Virus record (IMG/VR): IMGVR_UViG_3300025449_000050
Location: 1-25,240 of that record
DNA length: 25,240 nucleotides
Strand: one strand, 5' to 3'
From: a virus
Shown here: positions 1-7,321 of the stretch, piece by piece
Layout of the letters: every line of letters begins with the position of its first letter
Position numbering within the stretch: the stretch's first letter is position 1
The notes under the pieces: generated by a model
The model's input: the letters and a program-made list of their open reading frames with translations, nothing else
What the model was told of the DNA's origin: nothing
Database searches by the model: none
Translations under genes and position numbers: made by a program

Positions 1-762
1 CCAGTAAGTTGTACCTGTACTAATACCAGTAGGGGGTGTACCAGTAAACTGTACCAAAGTGCCACTAGGAGGAGCATAGCCAACAGTTAAAACTCCTGGC
101 GTTGCAATTGTCCAGCCAGTAACAGCTTGTGTGTTGTAATTGGTTGTATTGCCATAGTAACCATATGCCAATGTACCAACATCCACGTCAACTGAACCAG
201 TGAACCCGGTGTCAACAACATAGGCTTCATCACTAATACGGCAAGGCAAACCCATAGTAGTAGTTGTGTCAACTGATACAGCAACTGCTGTAGCTGCTGA
301 GAATGCAACTGAGTACACTTGGAAGAAAGCTTTGCGGCCTTTAGTGGTTGTGGACTGAACAGTGCCTGTCTGAATAATTTCAGTCATTGACTGTCCATAG
401 TAATCATAACCAGTGATTGTCACTTGAGAATTGGTTGGTGAACCAGATCCGGTAGTCACTGACAAAGCACGAGGATAGTCCAACTGAGTAACTGTCAAAC
501 CATTGTTCAACAATACTTGAGTTGTACCACCTGTACCATAGGCAAGTGCTGTACCGCTATAGGTAGTTGCTTGTGTAGGCGTTTTGGCAGCCAACACAGC
601 AGCAGTTGTAGCAGCAGCAGGTGTTGTGTCATAAAGGTAAACACGACCCATTGGGCCGAAACCTAATGACATAGGAGAAGGATTTCCTAATGCACTGTTG
701 GAATTTGTACCAACATATGATTGTGCGGACCCTAGGAAGAGGTCATCTGAAAATTGTGGCAT
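1..762 (-). CDS. Thr/Gly-rich virion structural protein, partial (3' end off the window)
   Basis: An open minus-strand frame of 254 codons runs from an ATG at 762 to the left edge without a stop. It starts MPQFSDDLFLGSAQ, with a GGAG ribosome site about 8 bases upstream. The protein is rich in Thr, Gly, Ser, Ala and Val and looks all-beta. The last visible residues (about 232-254) have the pattern P-x-G-T-x-V-x-F-T-G-T-x-P-T-G-x-S-x-G-T-T-Y, which resembles beta-sandwich repeats common in phage surface and tail-associated proteins. It follows the major capsid gene but is separated from it by a terminator, so it may have its own expression level. I do not recognise a named family. A capsid fibre, decoration protein or tail-module component are all possible. 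That it is virion-associated is inferred from composition and position. Confidence 0.8.
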   Translation of the reverse strand, partial: MPQFSDDLFLGSAQSYVGTNSNSALGNPSPMSLGFGPMGRVYLYDTTPAAATTAAVLAAKTPTQATTYSGTALAYGTGGTTQVLLNNGLTVTQLDYPRALSVTTGSGSPTNSQVTITGYDYYGQSMTEIIQTGTVQSTTTKGRKAFFQVYSVAFSAATAVAVSVDTTTTMGLPCRISDEAYVVDTGFTGSVDVDVGTLAYGYYGNTTNYNTQAVTGWTIATPGVLTVGYAPPSGTLVQFTGTPPTGISTGTTYW

Positions 763-795
763 TTTGTCTGCTCCATGAAAAGTATGACAAGTTTT

Positions 796-823
796 AAAAA
801 AGGGGAAGGTTTTACCCTTCCCC
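796..823 (-). terminator. Rho-independent terminator after the major capsid gene
   Basis: On the minus strand a perfect 8-bp stem GGGGAAGG/CCTTCCCC (802-809 with 816-823) encloses a 6-base loop and is followed by six T (complement of 796-801). It lies 8 bases past the capsid stop codon and before the next minus-strand gene. It would therefore end or attenuate the head-gene transcript directly after the gene needed in the greatest amount. Confidence 0.9.
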
Positions 824-830
824 GCTTGGC

Positions 831-1745
831 TTAAGCGCCGGGTGTACCATACATGGCACGTGGATCAGTCCAGTTAGGGATGTAACGCTCAGTGGCTTTA
901 TAGCGCATTGAGTCAGTTTCAAAATCACCTTCCATGGTCTTCTCCAAGGCACGACGCATCATGAGTTTCATACCCTCAGGAGCATCGGTCTGTACCCACC
1001 AGTTAGTGGACGAAGTCAAACGGCTGATCACGGTAGCGCCTTCAGGCAACAAACCAATTGATTTAATTGGGTTGATGTCGTTATTGGCTGTACCGGTACG
1101 CAACACTGACTTTAACAACACTTCAGCTTGGAACACGTTACCAGGGGCAACCACAAGCTTCAAAGGTTGGAGACGGATTTTCTTACCGTTGTTGTCAACG
1201 GCTTGACGAATCTGAATCAACATTTGCTCAAGTGACGTCTGGCTAAGAGCAGCAGCTGTTGCCAACTGATTGCTGAATGAACCAACTGCAATGGGGTGTG
1301 CTGTGTTAATCAAAGATACGCCGTCACCACCTGTGTAAGAGCTATTGAAAGCTCTGTTCAAGATGTTAGCACACAACAACTCTTTGGTTTCCACCAAGGA
1401 TTGTGCCAAGTGCTTAGCATAAATTTGACCAATACGAACGTGGTCGCCATCTTCAACCAATACTTTGGTCAATGCAAAAGCAAGACCGAAGACTTGGTAG
1501 ACATAGCGTTGTAAGAACAACACGCCGCCTTGTTGATAAGTAACGGGGCTGCCATCAGGGAGCTGAGGAGCTGCACCGAAACCGTATAGAACGGGTTCTT
1601 CGTGGTAGTTACGAGGAATACCGGCTTGTTCACGGAAAACTGTTGACCACTCGTCTGCACGTTGATCATACACACCGTCAAAGGACTCATTAAGGATCGG
1701 TTCAACAATCGATCTAAAGTCCGTACTTCGCATTGGGGCTGCCAT
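831..1745 (-). CDS. Major capsid protein (Mu gpT-like, HK97 fold)
   Basis: A 304-residue protein, predicted to form the capsid shell. The central part (about 145-215) has the pattern LINTAHP followed by a serine/asparagine-rich turn, a helix starting LSQTSLEQML, then PLKLVVAPGNVFQAEVLLKS. This arrangement is typical of the Mu gpT-like major head subunit family and its relatives in environmental phages. A strong AAGGAG ribosome site sits 9 bases before the ATG, and a strong terminator follows the gene, both consistent with high expression. The upstream neighbours are a putative decoration protein, a scaffold candidate and a GroES-like protein. No N-terminal propeptide is obvious, in keeping with a separate scaffold gene. 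The fold assignment is from recognised sequence pattern, not from a search. Confidence 0.85.
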   Translation of the reverse strand: MAAPMRSTDFRSIVEPILNESFDGVYDQRADEWSTVFREQAGIPRNYHEEPVLYGFGAAPQLPDGSPVTYQQGGVLFLQRYVYQVFGLAFALTKVLVEDGDHVRIGQIYAKHLAQSLVETKELLCANILNRAFNSSYTGGDGVSLINTAHPIAVGSFSNQLATAAALSQTSLEQMLIQIRQAVDNNGKKIRLQPLKLVVAPGNVFQAEVLLKSVLRTGTANNDINPIKSIGLLPEGATVISRLTSSTNWWVQTDAPEGMKLMMRRALEKTMEGDFETDSMRYKATERYIPNWTDPRAMYGTPGA

Positions 1746-1757
1746 AGCTTATTCTCC

Positions 1758-2339
1758 TTAAATAGCGTTAACAGAAGAAACAAACTGAGGATTGCTGATC
1801 TGTACACGAACTACAGTGTAAGCATCGCCCCAAGCATTGTCTGGATAAGGTGCTATATCAACAATACGGAATTGTCCGTTTGAGCCTGAACCAACCAAAG
1901 TTGATGACAGAGTCATTTGTGACAAACCTGTGGTTGTTGAACCAGCGGTGAAGTTTGAGAGATTGGCTTCATTGCCAATTGCAGTTTGCGCAATTGAGCC
2001 ATCACTTTGGATCTCATACACGATCTGTTGATCATTGTAGAAATACGCAATGATGTTGGTGCCAGTTGTGCTAGCAGGCCAATAGTTAGAAACTCTACGA
2101 CGTCCGGTAGTGTCTGTAAACTCAACTCCTTGGAATGAGCCAGATACTTTACCTGAGTTAGTAGATGTGTCAACAACAGGAAGAATTGTTCCGTTGTTAG
2201 GATTGTATTGCACAGCTTGTCCTTTAAGGATGTTGCTGGAATACCCGGATGGGATTCCGTTCGTTAGCGCCTGAGCACGTTCCAACCCTGTAGGAAAATA
2301 TGCGGGGCGCAAACCAAACGGAGCTGATACTGATGACAT
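1758..2339 (-). CDS. Putative capsid decoration/stabilisation protein
   Basis: A 193-residue protein beginning MSSVSAPFGLRPAYFPTG. The APFGLRP start is a recurrent feature of proteins encoded directly before the capsid gene in many environmental phages. The rest is rich in Ser, Thr, Gly, Asn and Val with alternating hydrophobic residues, suggesting beta structure, and it has no enzymatic motif. It lies 12 bases upstream of the capsid gene in the same direction, with its own AAGGAG ribosome site. The position matches that of lambda gpD-type cementing proteins, which sit next to the capsid gene. The decoration role is inferred from position and composition; a minor head protein is the main alternative. 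Confidence 0.6.
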   Translation of the reverse strand: MSSVSAPFGLRPAYFPTGLERAQALTNGIPSGYSSNILKGQAVQYNPNNGTILPVVDTSTNSGKVSGSFQGVEFTDTTGRRRVSNYWPASTTGTNIIAYFYNDQQIVYEIQSDGSIAQTAIGNEANLSNFTAGSTTTGLSQMTLSSTLVGSGSNGQFRIVDIAPYPDNAWGDAYTVVRVQISNPQFVSSVNAI

Positions 2340-2353
2340 AGTGTGCTCCTTGC

Positions 2354-2893
2354 CTAGTTAAAAACAGGCGTTTTAATGGTTTGGTCAAAATTCATGCCAT
2401 TACCTTCAATGGTAACCAGTGGACGACCTTTCGCATCGCGAGCTTGCTCTTGTAACATTTCTTGTTGGACACGAATCTTTTCTTGCTCGTCTTGAGGAGC
2501 GTAGTGATGCATTTCCAACATCATTTCTTGATAAACATCTTCTGGAAGCTTATACAAGACCATTTCATTACAAGCCACAAAGCCTTCTAGTTCCCCGGAC
2601 TTAACTCTGTATGCATCAAAGCCTTCTATTTCAGAAGCTTTTACAGGCGTATATCCAAGTCTCATGCGCTTATGGATAGGGTCATATTGGTTAGTTGTAG
2701 ATAACCAGCATAAGTGAAAACCCGGTATTTCGGGTGGGTTCGGAAGTGCCTCTGGTTGCCATTCCGAGCGGAACGTTCTACGACGCTCCTGAGATGAAAC
2801 TAAACTATCTTCTGCAGGTTGACGCATTTTGTCTTCCGTGGCTCTATCTTCACGACCTGCTCTAACATTTTTCTTTAATCTGTCATCCATCAT
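2354..2893 (-). CDS. Conserved phage head-module protein, function unknown
   Basis: A 179-residue hydrophilic protein. The N-terminal ~40 residues are charged (Arg, Glu, Asp, Gln). The middle contains PEIPGFHLCWLSTTN (about 54-68) and RMRLGYTPV, a pattern I recall from uncharacterised proteins between scaffold and capsid genes in podovirus-like environmental phages. The C-terminal third is helical and Glu/Gln-rich. The start (ATGATG at 2893) overlaps the stop of the preceding gene by 4 bases, giving translational coupling, with an AAAGGAG site 5 bases upstream. No catalytic motif is visible. A role in head assembly is inferred from position only. Confidence 0.75.
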   Translation of the reverse strand: MMDDRLKKNVRAGREDRATEDKMRQPAEDSLVSSQERRRTFRSEWQPEALPNPPEIPGFHLCWLSTTNQYDPIHKRMRLGYTPVKASEIEGFDAYRVKSGELEGFVACNEMVLYKLPEDVYQEMMLEMHHYAPQDEQEKIRVQQEMLQEQARDAKGRPLVTIEGNGMNFDQTIKTPVFN

Positions 2894-3876
2894 TGGCTCC
2901 TTTGTTTATTTTCACGATCCCATTTGGCATAATTCGCAATTGCTTTTTGACGAGCAGATGGGTTATCCCATAAACCTGCTTCTTTCATGGCAGCAACACG
3001 CTGTGGACTAAGTCTAAATTCATTAGATTTAGTACTAGCGATTGAATCTCTACCAGAACTTGTCACCATGGATCGAGGCCTCTGACTTTTGACGTTTGGC
3101 GGATTATAACCACGATCAGCGCGATGTGGTAAATATTTTGCAACTCTATCGTCCAACTCTTCCCAATAATCCTCAGACCGTGGATCAAACCCTTCCTCAG
3201 TAAGGCGTTTGTCAATCTTTTGGGCAATTTCGGAGTCCAGATCCTTACCCTCTGGGTCATACCATGGGTTTCTTTCTACCCAGTCAGAGGCCATCCGTTT
3301 AACATCAGGGTCTGATTGAATATTAGGAGTCTGTCCTGTCGTTTGACGAGCAGAAGTTTCACGCATGTTCTTTAATGACTCAAGCTTTCGCTGTGCGTCA
3401 TACCAGTCTTGCTGAGCTTTTGTAAGAGCTTCTCCGTTAGAATGAGTAACCGCTTCTTTCATTTGAAGTTTGGCATACTCAACCTGGACGGCAGCATCCT
3501 CAATTGCTTTGTCAACTCTTGCAAGCTCAGCACCAGAAGTCTTTTTCTCCATAATTGCAACACGCTCAGCAAGTTGTTGGTTTTGCTTTTTAAGCGCCGC
3601 AATTAAATGGTTTGATTCTTTTGCTTTTTCGCGATGAAGTTGTTTCTTAAGTTGACGCTCTTCACGTCTAGCTTGTCTAATGGCTTCCCTATCAGGATCG
3701 CCACCACTATCATTTTGACCGTCATTGTCATCACTATTAGAAGCGGCTTCTTCTATAATGTTAATGAGGTCATCATTTTTTGTTTGCAGTGATTCATCTG
3801 CAGTGGTTACTTGAACTGATGCACTACCATCTTGGTTCTCTTCCACTTGAAGTTCTAACTTTTCAGTGCTATTCAT
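2890..3876 (-). CDS. Putative capsid scaffolding protein
   Basis: A 328-residue protein from the ATG at 3876, chosen because AAAGGAAA lies 6 bases upstream; a TTG at 3891 would add five residues but is less likely. The N-terminal ~60 residues are acidic and low-complexity (Asp, Asn, Glu, Ser). They are followed by a long heptad-like helical stretch (about 63-170) rich in Lys, Glu, Gln, Arg and Leu. The C-terminal part is basic and ends in a helix (AAMKEAGLWDN region). An acidic, coiled-coil, cysteine-free protein between portal and capsid genes is the usual profile of a tailed-phage scaffold. No protease motif is visible. The assignment rests on composition and gene order. Confidence 0.65.
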   Translation of the reverse strand: MNSTEKLELQVEENQDGSASVQVTTADESLQTKNDDLINIIEEAASNSDDNDGQNDSGGDPDREAIRQARREERQLKKQLHREKAKESNHLIAALKKQNQQLAERVAIMEKKTSGAELARVDKAIEDAAVQVEYAKLQMKEAVTHSNGEALTKAQQDWYDAQRKLESLKNMRETSARQTTGQTPNIQSDPDVKRMASDWVERNPWYDPEGKDLDSEIAQKIDKRLTEEGFDPRSEDYWEELDDRVAKYLPHRADRGYNPPNVKSQRPRSMVTSSGRDSIASTKSNEFRLSPQRVAAMKEAGLWDNPSARQKAIANYAKWDRENKQRSQ

Positions 3877-3894
3877 AAAGTTTCCTTTCAAAAC

Positions 3895-4317
3895 TTAGAT
3901 AAATGCTTTAATGTCACGAGGGTCACCAGTGACTTTACCAATGAGTTCATGATCATTAAAGAAAGTAAACAGACATTTGCCATTTAGTCCATTCGCATCT
4001 GTAAAATCAATTTCCCATCTATCACCACCCCACTTAGGCACACGAACATATTCACCCACTTGTGCCCATGAGCCCTCAGGCCATGACTCCATGGTGTCAC
4101 GTTTCTTAAATGCCAAAGGACCAAGAGCAATTACTTTTCCGACTTGTGTATTCCACTTTTCGGTTTCTTTGGTCTCTTCAGGCAATACAATCCCAGAAGC
4201 AGTCACTTTGTCTTTCACAGCTCTAAGCTGTACAAGTACTCTGCCACCATAGGGTGCCATTAATGGATCTATACTTGGAAACGCTTCTTCAAGCGTCTGT
4301 TCGATATCATTCGACAT
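3895..4317 (-). CDS. GroES-like co-chaperonin (Cpn10 family)
   Basis: A 140-residue protein, predicted to cap the host GroEL ring during folding of phage proteins. After a ~20-residue N-terminal extension it follows the GroES plan: strand GGRVLVQLRAV, mobile loop KVTASGIVLPEE with the GroEL-contacting I43-V44-L45, the strand QVGKVIALG, then a G-x-Y-V-R-V-P segment in the barrel. It is longer than GroES (97 residues), with an insertion around residues 66-85. It sits two genes from the portal and just before the scaffold candidate, like phage co-chaperonins that help fold the capsid protein (T4 gp31 is the precedent). No GroEL gene is in this window, so it would work with the host chaperonin. 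The start overlaps the preceding gene by 11 bases. Confidence 0.85.
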   Translation of the reverse strand: MSNDIEQTLEEAFPSIDPLMAPYGGRVLVQLRAVKDKVTASGIVLPEETKETEKWNTQVGKVIALGPLAFKKRDTMESWPEGSWAQVGEYVRVPKWGGDRWEIDFTDANGLNGKCLFTFFNDHELIGKVTGDPRDIKAFI

Positions 4318-4492
4318 CTTGATTTTCCTCTTCTATGAGTTGGTTGATTAAATTCAAGGCTTCATCCAAGCCTTGGTGTTGACCGACTAGGCGCTGGTAA
4401 GTCTCAAAATTGATGGCATACCCTTGTACAAGGGAGTCAGCAATCTCGACTTGCTTTTGCTTTATCCGTCCGATGAGATCAGAAATCCGCAT
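4307..4492 (-). CDS. Small helical phage protein, function unknown
   Basis: A 61-residue protein with heptad-like Leu/Ile spacing (ISDLIGRIKQKQVEIADSL) and an acidic C-terminus, probably two helices. It contains the pattern Y-x-x-L-V-G-Q-x-x-G-L-D-E-A-L seen in small proteins of phage head operons. Its ATG shares one base with the stop of the preceding KGG-repeat gene (TAATG), and its end overlaps the GroES-like gene by 11 bases, so it is translationally coupled on both sides. No named family is recognised. Confidence 0.7.
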   Translation of the reverse strand: MRISDLIGRIKQKQVEIADSLVQGYAINFETYQRLVGQHQGLDEALNLINQLIEEENQDVE

Positions 4493-4782
4493 TAGCGGCC
4501 CCGACCAGATGACTTCTTCATAGGCGCAATAATGACTGCCATACCGCCTTTGGCATGACCACCTTTTTTCATTGTAGCAATTTTACCTGTGGGCTTGCCA
4601 ATGATTGGTGTTTTTGCCACTGCTGGCAGATTAGCCACTTTAGACTCAGGGATTGCACCCTTGTTTGCTATACCACCTTTGGCATAATGATGCTTTTTGG
4701 CAACACCGCCTTTTTTCAAATGGTTGGCTTCACCCTCGCCATGCATAGCGATACGTTTGTGCATGTTAATTGCTTCAGACAT
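4492..4782 (-). CDS. Basic KGG-repeat protein, function unknown
   Basis: A 96-residue, strongly basic, low-complexity protein. It carries four spaced copies of a K/A-K-G-G-x-A motif (KKGGVA, AKGGIA, KKGGHA, AKGGMA) in two pairs, plus a basic tail ending SSGRGR. It has no cysteines, membrane segment or recognisable enzyme domain. Similar Lys-Gly-Gly-rich proteins occur next to portal genes in environmental phages. It overlaps the end of the portal gene by 8 bases and is coupled to the 61-residue gene behind it. The composition suggests nucleic-acid or polyanion binding inside the head, or a disordered assembly peptide; both are inference. Confidence 0.7.
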   Translation of the reverse strand: MSEAINMHKRIAMHGEGEANHLKKGGVAKKHHYAKGGIANKGAIPESKVANLPAVAKTPIIGKPTGKIATMKKGGHAKGGMAVIIAPMKKSSGRGR

Positions 4783-7303
4783 TTGGATTTCCCCCTAAGT
4801 TTGTTTGGAGTTGGTTTTGAGCATCGAGGACAGTTTGCAGTTGCTCATGTTGCAATTGTGCCGCATCTCTAGTTAGCTCTGCGGACTTAATTCTCTCGGC
4901 AGTTAGATTATTCTCTGTATTCATCACTACATCGGACTGTAATCTAGATTGCTTCTCTTGTGCAATGGTTTGCATGTCCTGAGCCTTCAACTGAATCTCA
5001 GCTTTATCACGAGCCGCTTTCCGTTGTGTTTCAGCCATAGAAGTTTGGACCAGAGCTTGTACAGATGGGTCAGTTGGTTGCTGTGATTGCTGCAATTGTT
5101 GCATCATCTTCACGAGTTGTGCAATCTGAGGCTGCAGTTGAGCAAATTGCTCTTCTGTGTCCTTATTAACATGCTGCGCACTTACAGCCAACAACTGCTG
5201 AGCTTCTTTCATCATCGGTTGGACTTTTAATGCGTTAAAAGGTTCATGAAGGGCCACAGATGCATACGTGTCAATCTGATTTAAGTACCATAAGGTAATA
5301 TGTTGTTTTATGTGCTCTAATGCTGCAGGGATGAATTTCGGGGCAATAATTGGGTTAGATCCAAGTACTGGGTTCATCGCATAGGCCAAATGTGTTTGCA
5401 AATGTGCCATATGGTCCTGATGTGGGTATGCGCCGGCTGGTTTTCCTAGTGTCATGGACACATTTTCCAATGCAGGGTTCATATCTTTCACTTCTTCAGG
5501 GTCAGGAAGCACTGCATTGACATCTGGGAGCTTAATTTGCTTCAGAATCCGCTTCTCTACTTCAAGTCGGTTGTAGAGATCGGGGTTTGCTTGTGCTCTT
5601 GCCGCAAGTGTTTGAATCTGTGCATACCTCTGACTCTCTGCGAAGATATGAGGGTCAGAAACCGGAACAATGTCCGTATTGGACTCAAAATCATCAACCG
5701 AAATGTCGAGATCTCTAACAATTTCACCTTTTCTTTGCTCATCGAGGTACCACCTGTTCAATCTAGCTAAGATCTTTAAGACTCTCTTTTGACTGTCATG
5801 CAATCTGGCATGAATTGAGCTAAAAACTGCTGCACCTTGCTCAATCAATGCTTGAGCAGTGCCGACTGGCATGTTATTGCTAGCATCGGCAATCTTTTCT
5901 TCACTTGTAGTTACTACGCCCTTGGCTGCATCAGTTAGCCAGCCTAGAAGTTGGAACAGAACAGGTGAAGGTTGTGGGAAAGGTACTTGCATGGCAATCT
6001 TACGAATGTCATCTACTCCTGGAGCCCCCTCAATCTCGGCAACTTGTGTAGGTTCGATAACTGTAGTTTGCCCAGAGATCTTTCCGCCTTTAAGCTTTAA
6101 CATTGTAGGAGCAGTTACAATGTGTGCTGAGTCTAGTAGCGCACGTAATGCTCCGGTAAGGGCTGCGGACAATCCGCCAATGAGATGAGGGAGACCAATC
6201 GCATATGCTCCCCTCCAAGGTATAAACTTGAACTCAACCAGCCAATCCAAGTTAGACATTGTTTCATCGCCGTCCTCCCAGTTACGATACAAACCAACAA
6301 CCGCACGCTCATTTTCATCGATCATTAGTATGTAAGGAGCTCTTTCACTCTTTGAGTAAGTATCATCCTCTAACTCTAACCAAGTACGAATGTGAAATAC
6401 ACGTCTAACACCATCAATGTTAATGCTTTGTGGCGTCTTACCTTCAATCTTATTAGTGGCTTTTTGTGCTTTAGTTTCATCAGGCTCTTGTGGCAATCTA
6501 TAGATGTCTAAATCACGATATAAGCCTGTATTGACACGAATCTCATACATCTCTTGAGTAATGTCTTGGACTTCAGTGACTCGTGATGCTGTATAGAAAT
6601 TACCTGCAGCAAATGGCAAATAAATGTTATCAATAGGTACAAACTCGGCACATGGGCGTTTCTTTTGTTCGTCCCACCATAGCTTGATGTATTGACTACC
6701 ACCAAGAGGCAACTGTGTAAGCATTTGTTCTTGCTCATCACGATACTCTTCAATCTGCTCAGTCAACTGCCAGTTCATATAGTCACGTTTGCGCTCAGCC
6801 TTAGCTGTCTTGGCATCATCAACTTCACCGATAATCTTAGTTTTAACAGGACCATCTGGCGGAAAGAGTTCTTTAATTGCTCTTGCCGCAAAGTCCACAC
6901 AAGCCTCAGCCATAACAGGGTGCACAACTTTAGATGCACCCATGAACTGTGCACCACCTGGGGCATCATGCCCTAGTCCAGTACGGCGAATACCATCTTC
7001 ATATTGCTTATCACGATCTTCACGAGCTTCTTTATCTTTCTCAATTAGATCTAAGTACTTTAGAGCAATAGAATTAAGCTCTGAAATATCAAGCGATTCG
7101 GCAAGATTTTCGTAAAAGTCAGGCGACTCTTCAGGGCCTTTAAGGTCATCCATTCGCACAATGGCAGATCCGTCAGGCAATTCCTCAACATCAGGAATCT
7201 CCTCAATGATCTCCATAATGGATTCATCTTCATTAATCGAAGGCTCTTGCTCAGGCCCGATAAATCGATTGAAGTCTTGAGGGATAGGCATTTCTGTAGC
7301 CAT
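4775..7303 (-). CDS. Portal protein (head-to-tail connector)
   Basis: An 842-residue protein, predicted to form the dodecameric portal ring through which DNA is packaged and ejected. The N-terminal ~70 residues are very acidic. The conserved portal core begins near residue 75 and includes APGGAQFMGASKVVHPVMAE (about 114-133), followed by a helix ending in a F-P-P-D-G-P turn. This is typical of large P22/N4-type portals. A W-R-G-A-Y-A-I-G-L-P segment and a G-A-L-R-A-L-L-D helix lie near residues 360-390. The last ~120 residues are Gln-rich coiled coil, consistent with a C-terminal barrel or crown. Its size is at the upper end for portals (P22 gp1 is 725). An AAAGGT site precedes the ATG. It sits after the giant protein gene and before the capsid genes. 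Confidence 0.9.
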   Translation of the reverse strand: MATEMPIPQDFNRFIGPEQEPSINEDESIMEIIEEIPDVEELPDGSAIVRMDDLKGPEESPDFYENLAESLDISELNSIALKYLDLIEKDKEAREDRDKQYEDGIRRTGLGHDAPGGAQFMGASKVVHPVMAEACVDFAARAIKELFPPDGPVKTKIIGEVDDAKTAKAERKRDYMNWQLTEQIEEYRDEQEQMLTQLPLGGSQYIKLWWDEQKKRPCAEFVPIDNIYLPFAAGNFYTASRVTEVQDITQEMYEIRVNTGLYRDLDIYRLPQEPDETKAQKATNKIEGKTPQSINIDGVRRVFHIRTWLELEDDTYSKSERAPYILMIDENERAVVGLYRNWEDGDETMSNLDWLVEFKFIPWRGAYAIGLPHLIGGLSAALTGALRALLDSAHIVTAPTMLKLKGGKISGQTTVIEPTQVAEIEGAPGVDDIRKIAMQVPFPQPSPVLFQLLGWLTDAAKGVVTTSEEKIADASNNMPVGTAQALIEQGAAVFSSIHARLHDSQKRVLKILARLNRWYLDEQRKGEIVRDLDISVDDFESNTDIVPVSDPHIFAESQRYAQIQTLAARAQANPDLYNRLEVEKRILKQIKLPDVNAVLPDPEEVKDMNPALENVSMTLGKPAGAYPHQDHMAHLQTHLAYAMNPVLGSNPIIAPKFIPAALEHIKQHITLWYLNQIDTYASVALHEPFNALKVQPMMKEAQQLLAVSAQHVNKDTEEQFAQLQPQIAQLVKMMQQLQQSQQPTDPSVQALVQTSMAETQRKAARDKAEIQLKAQDMQTIAQEKQSRLQSDVVMNTENNLTAERIKSAELTRDAAQLQHEQLQTVLDAQNQLQTNLGGNPNV

Positions 7304-7321
7304 GTTTTACCTTTGTGTTTG

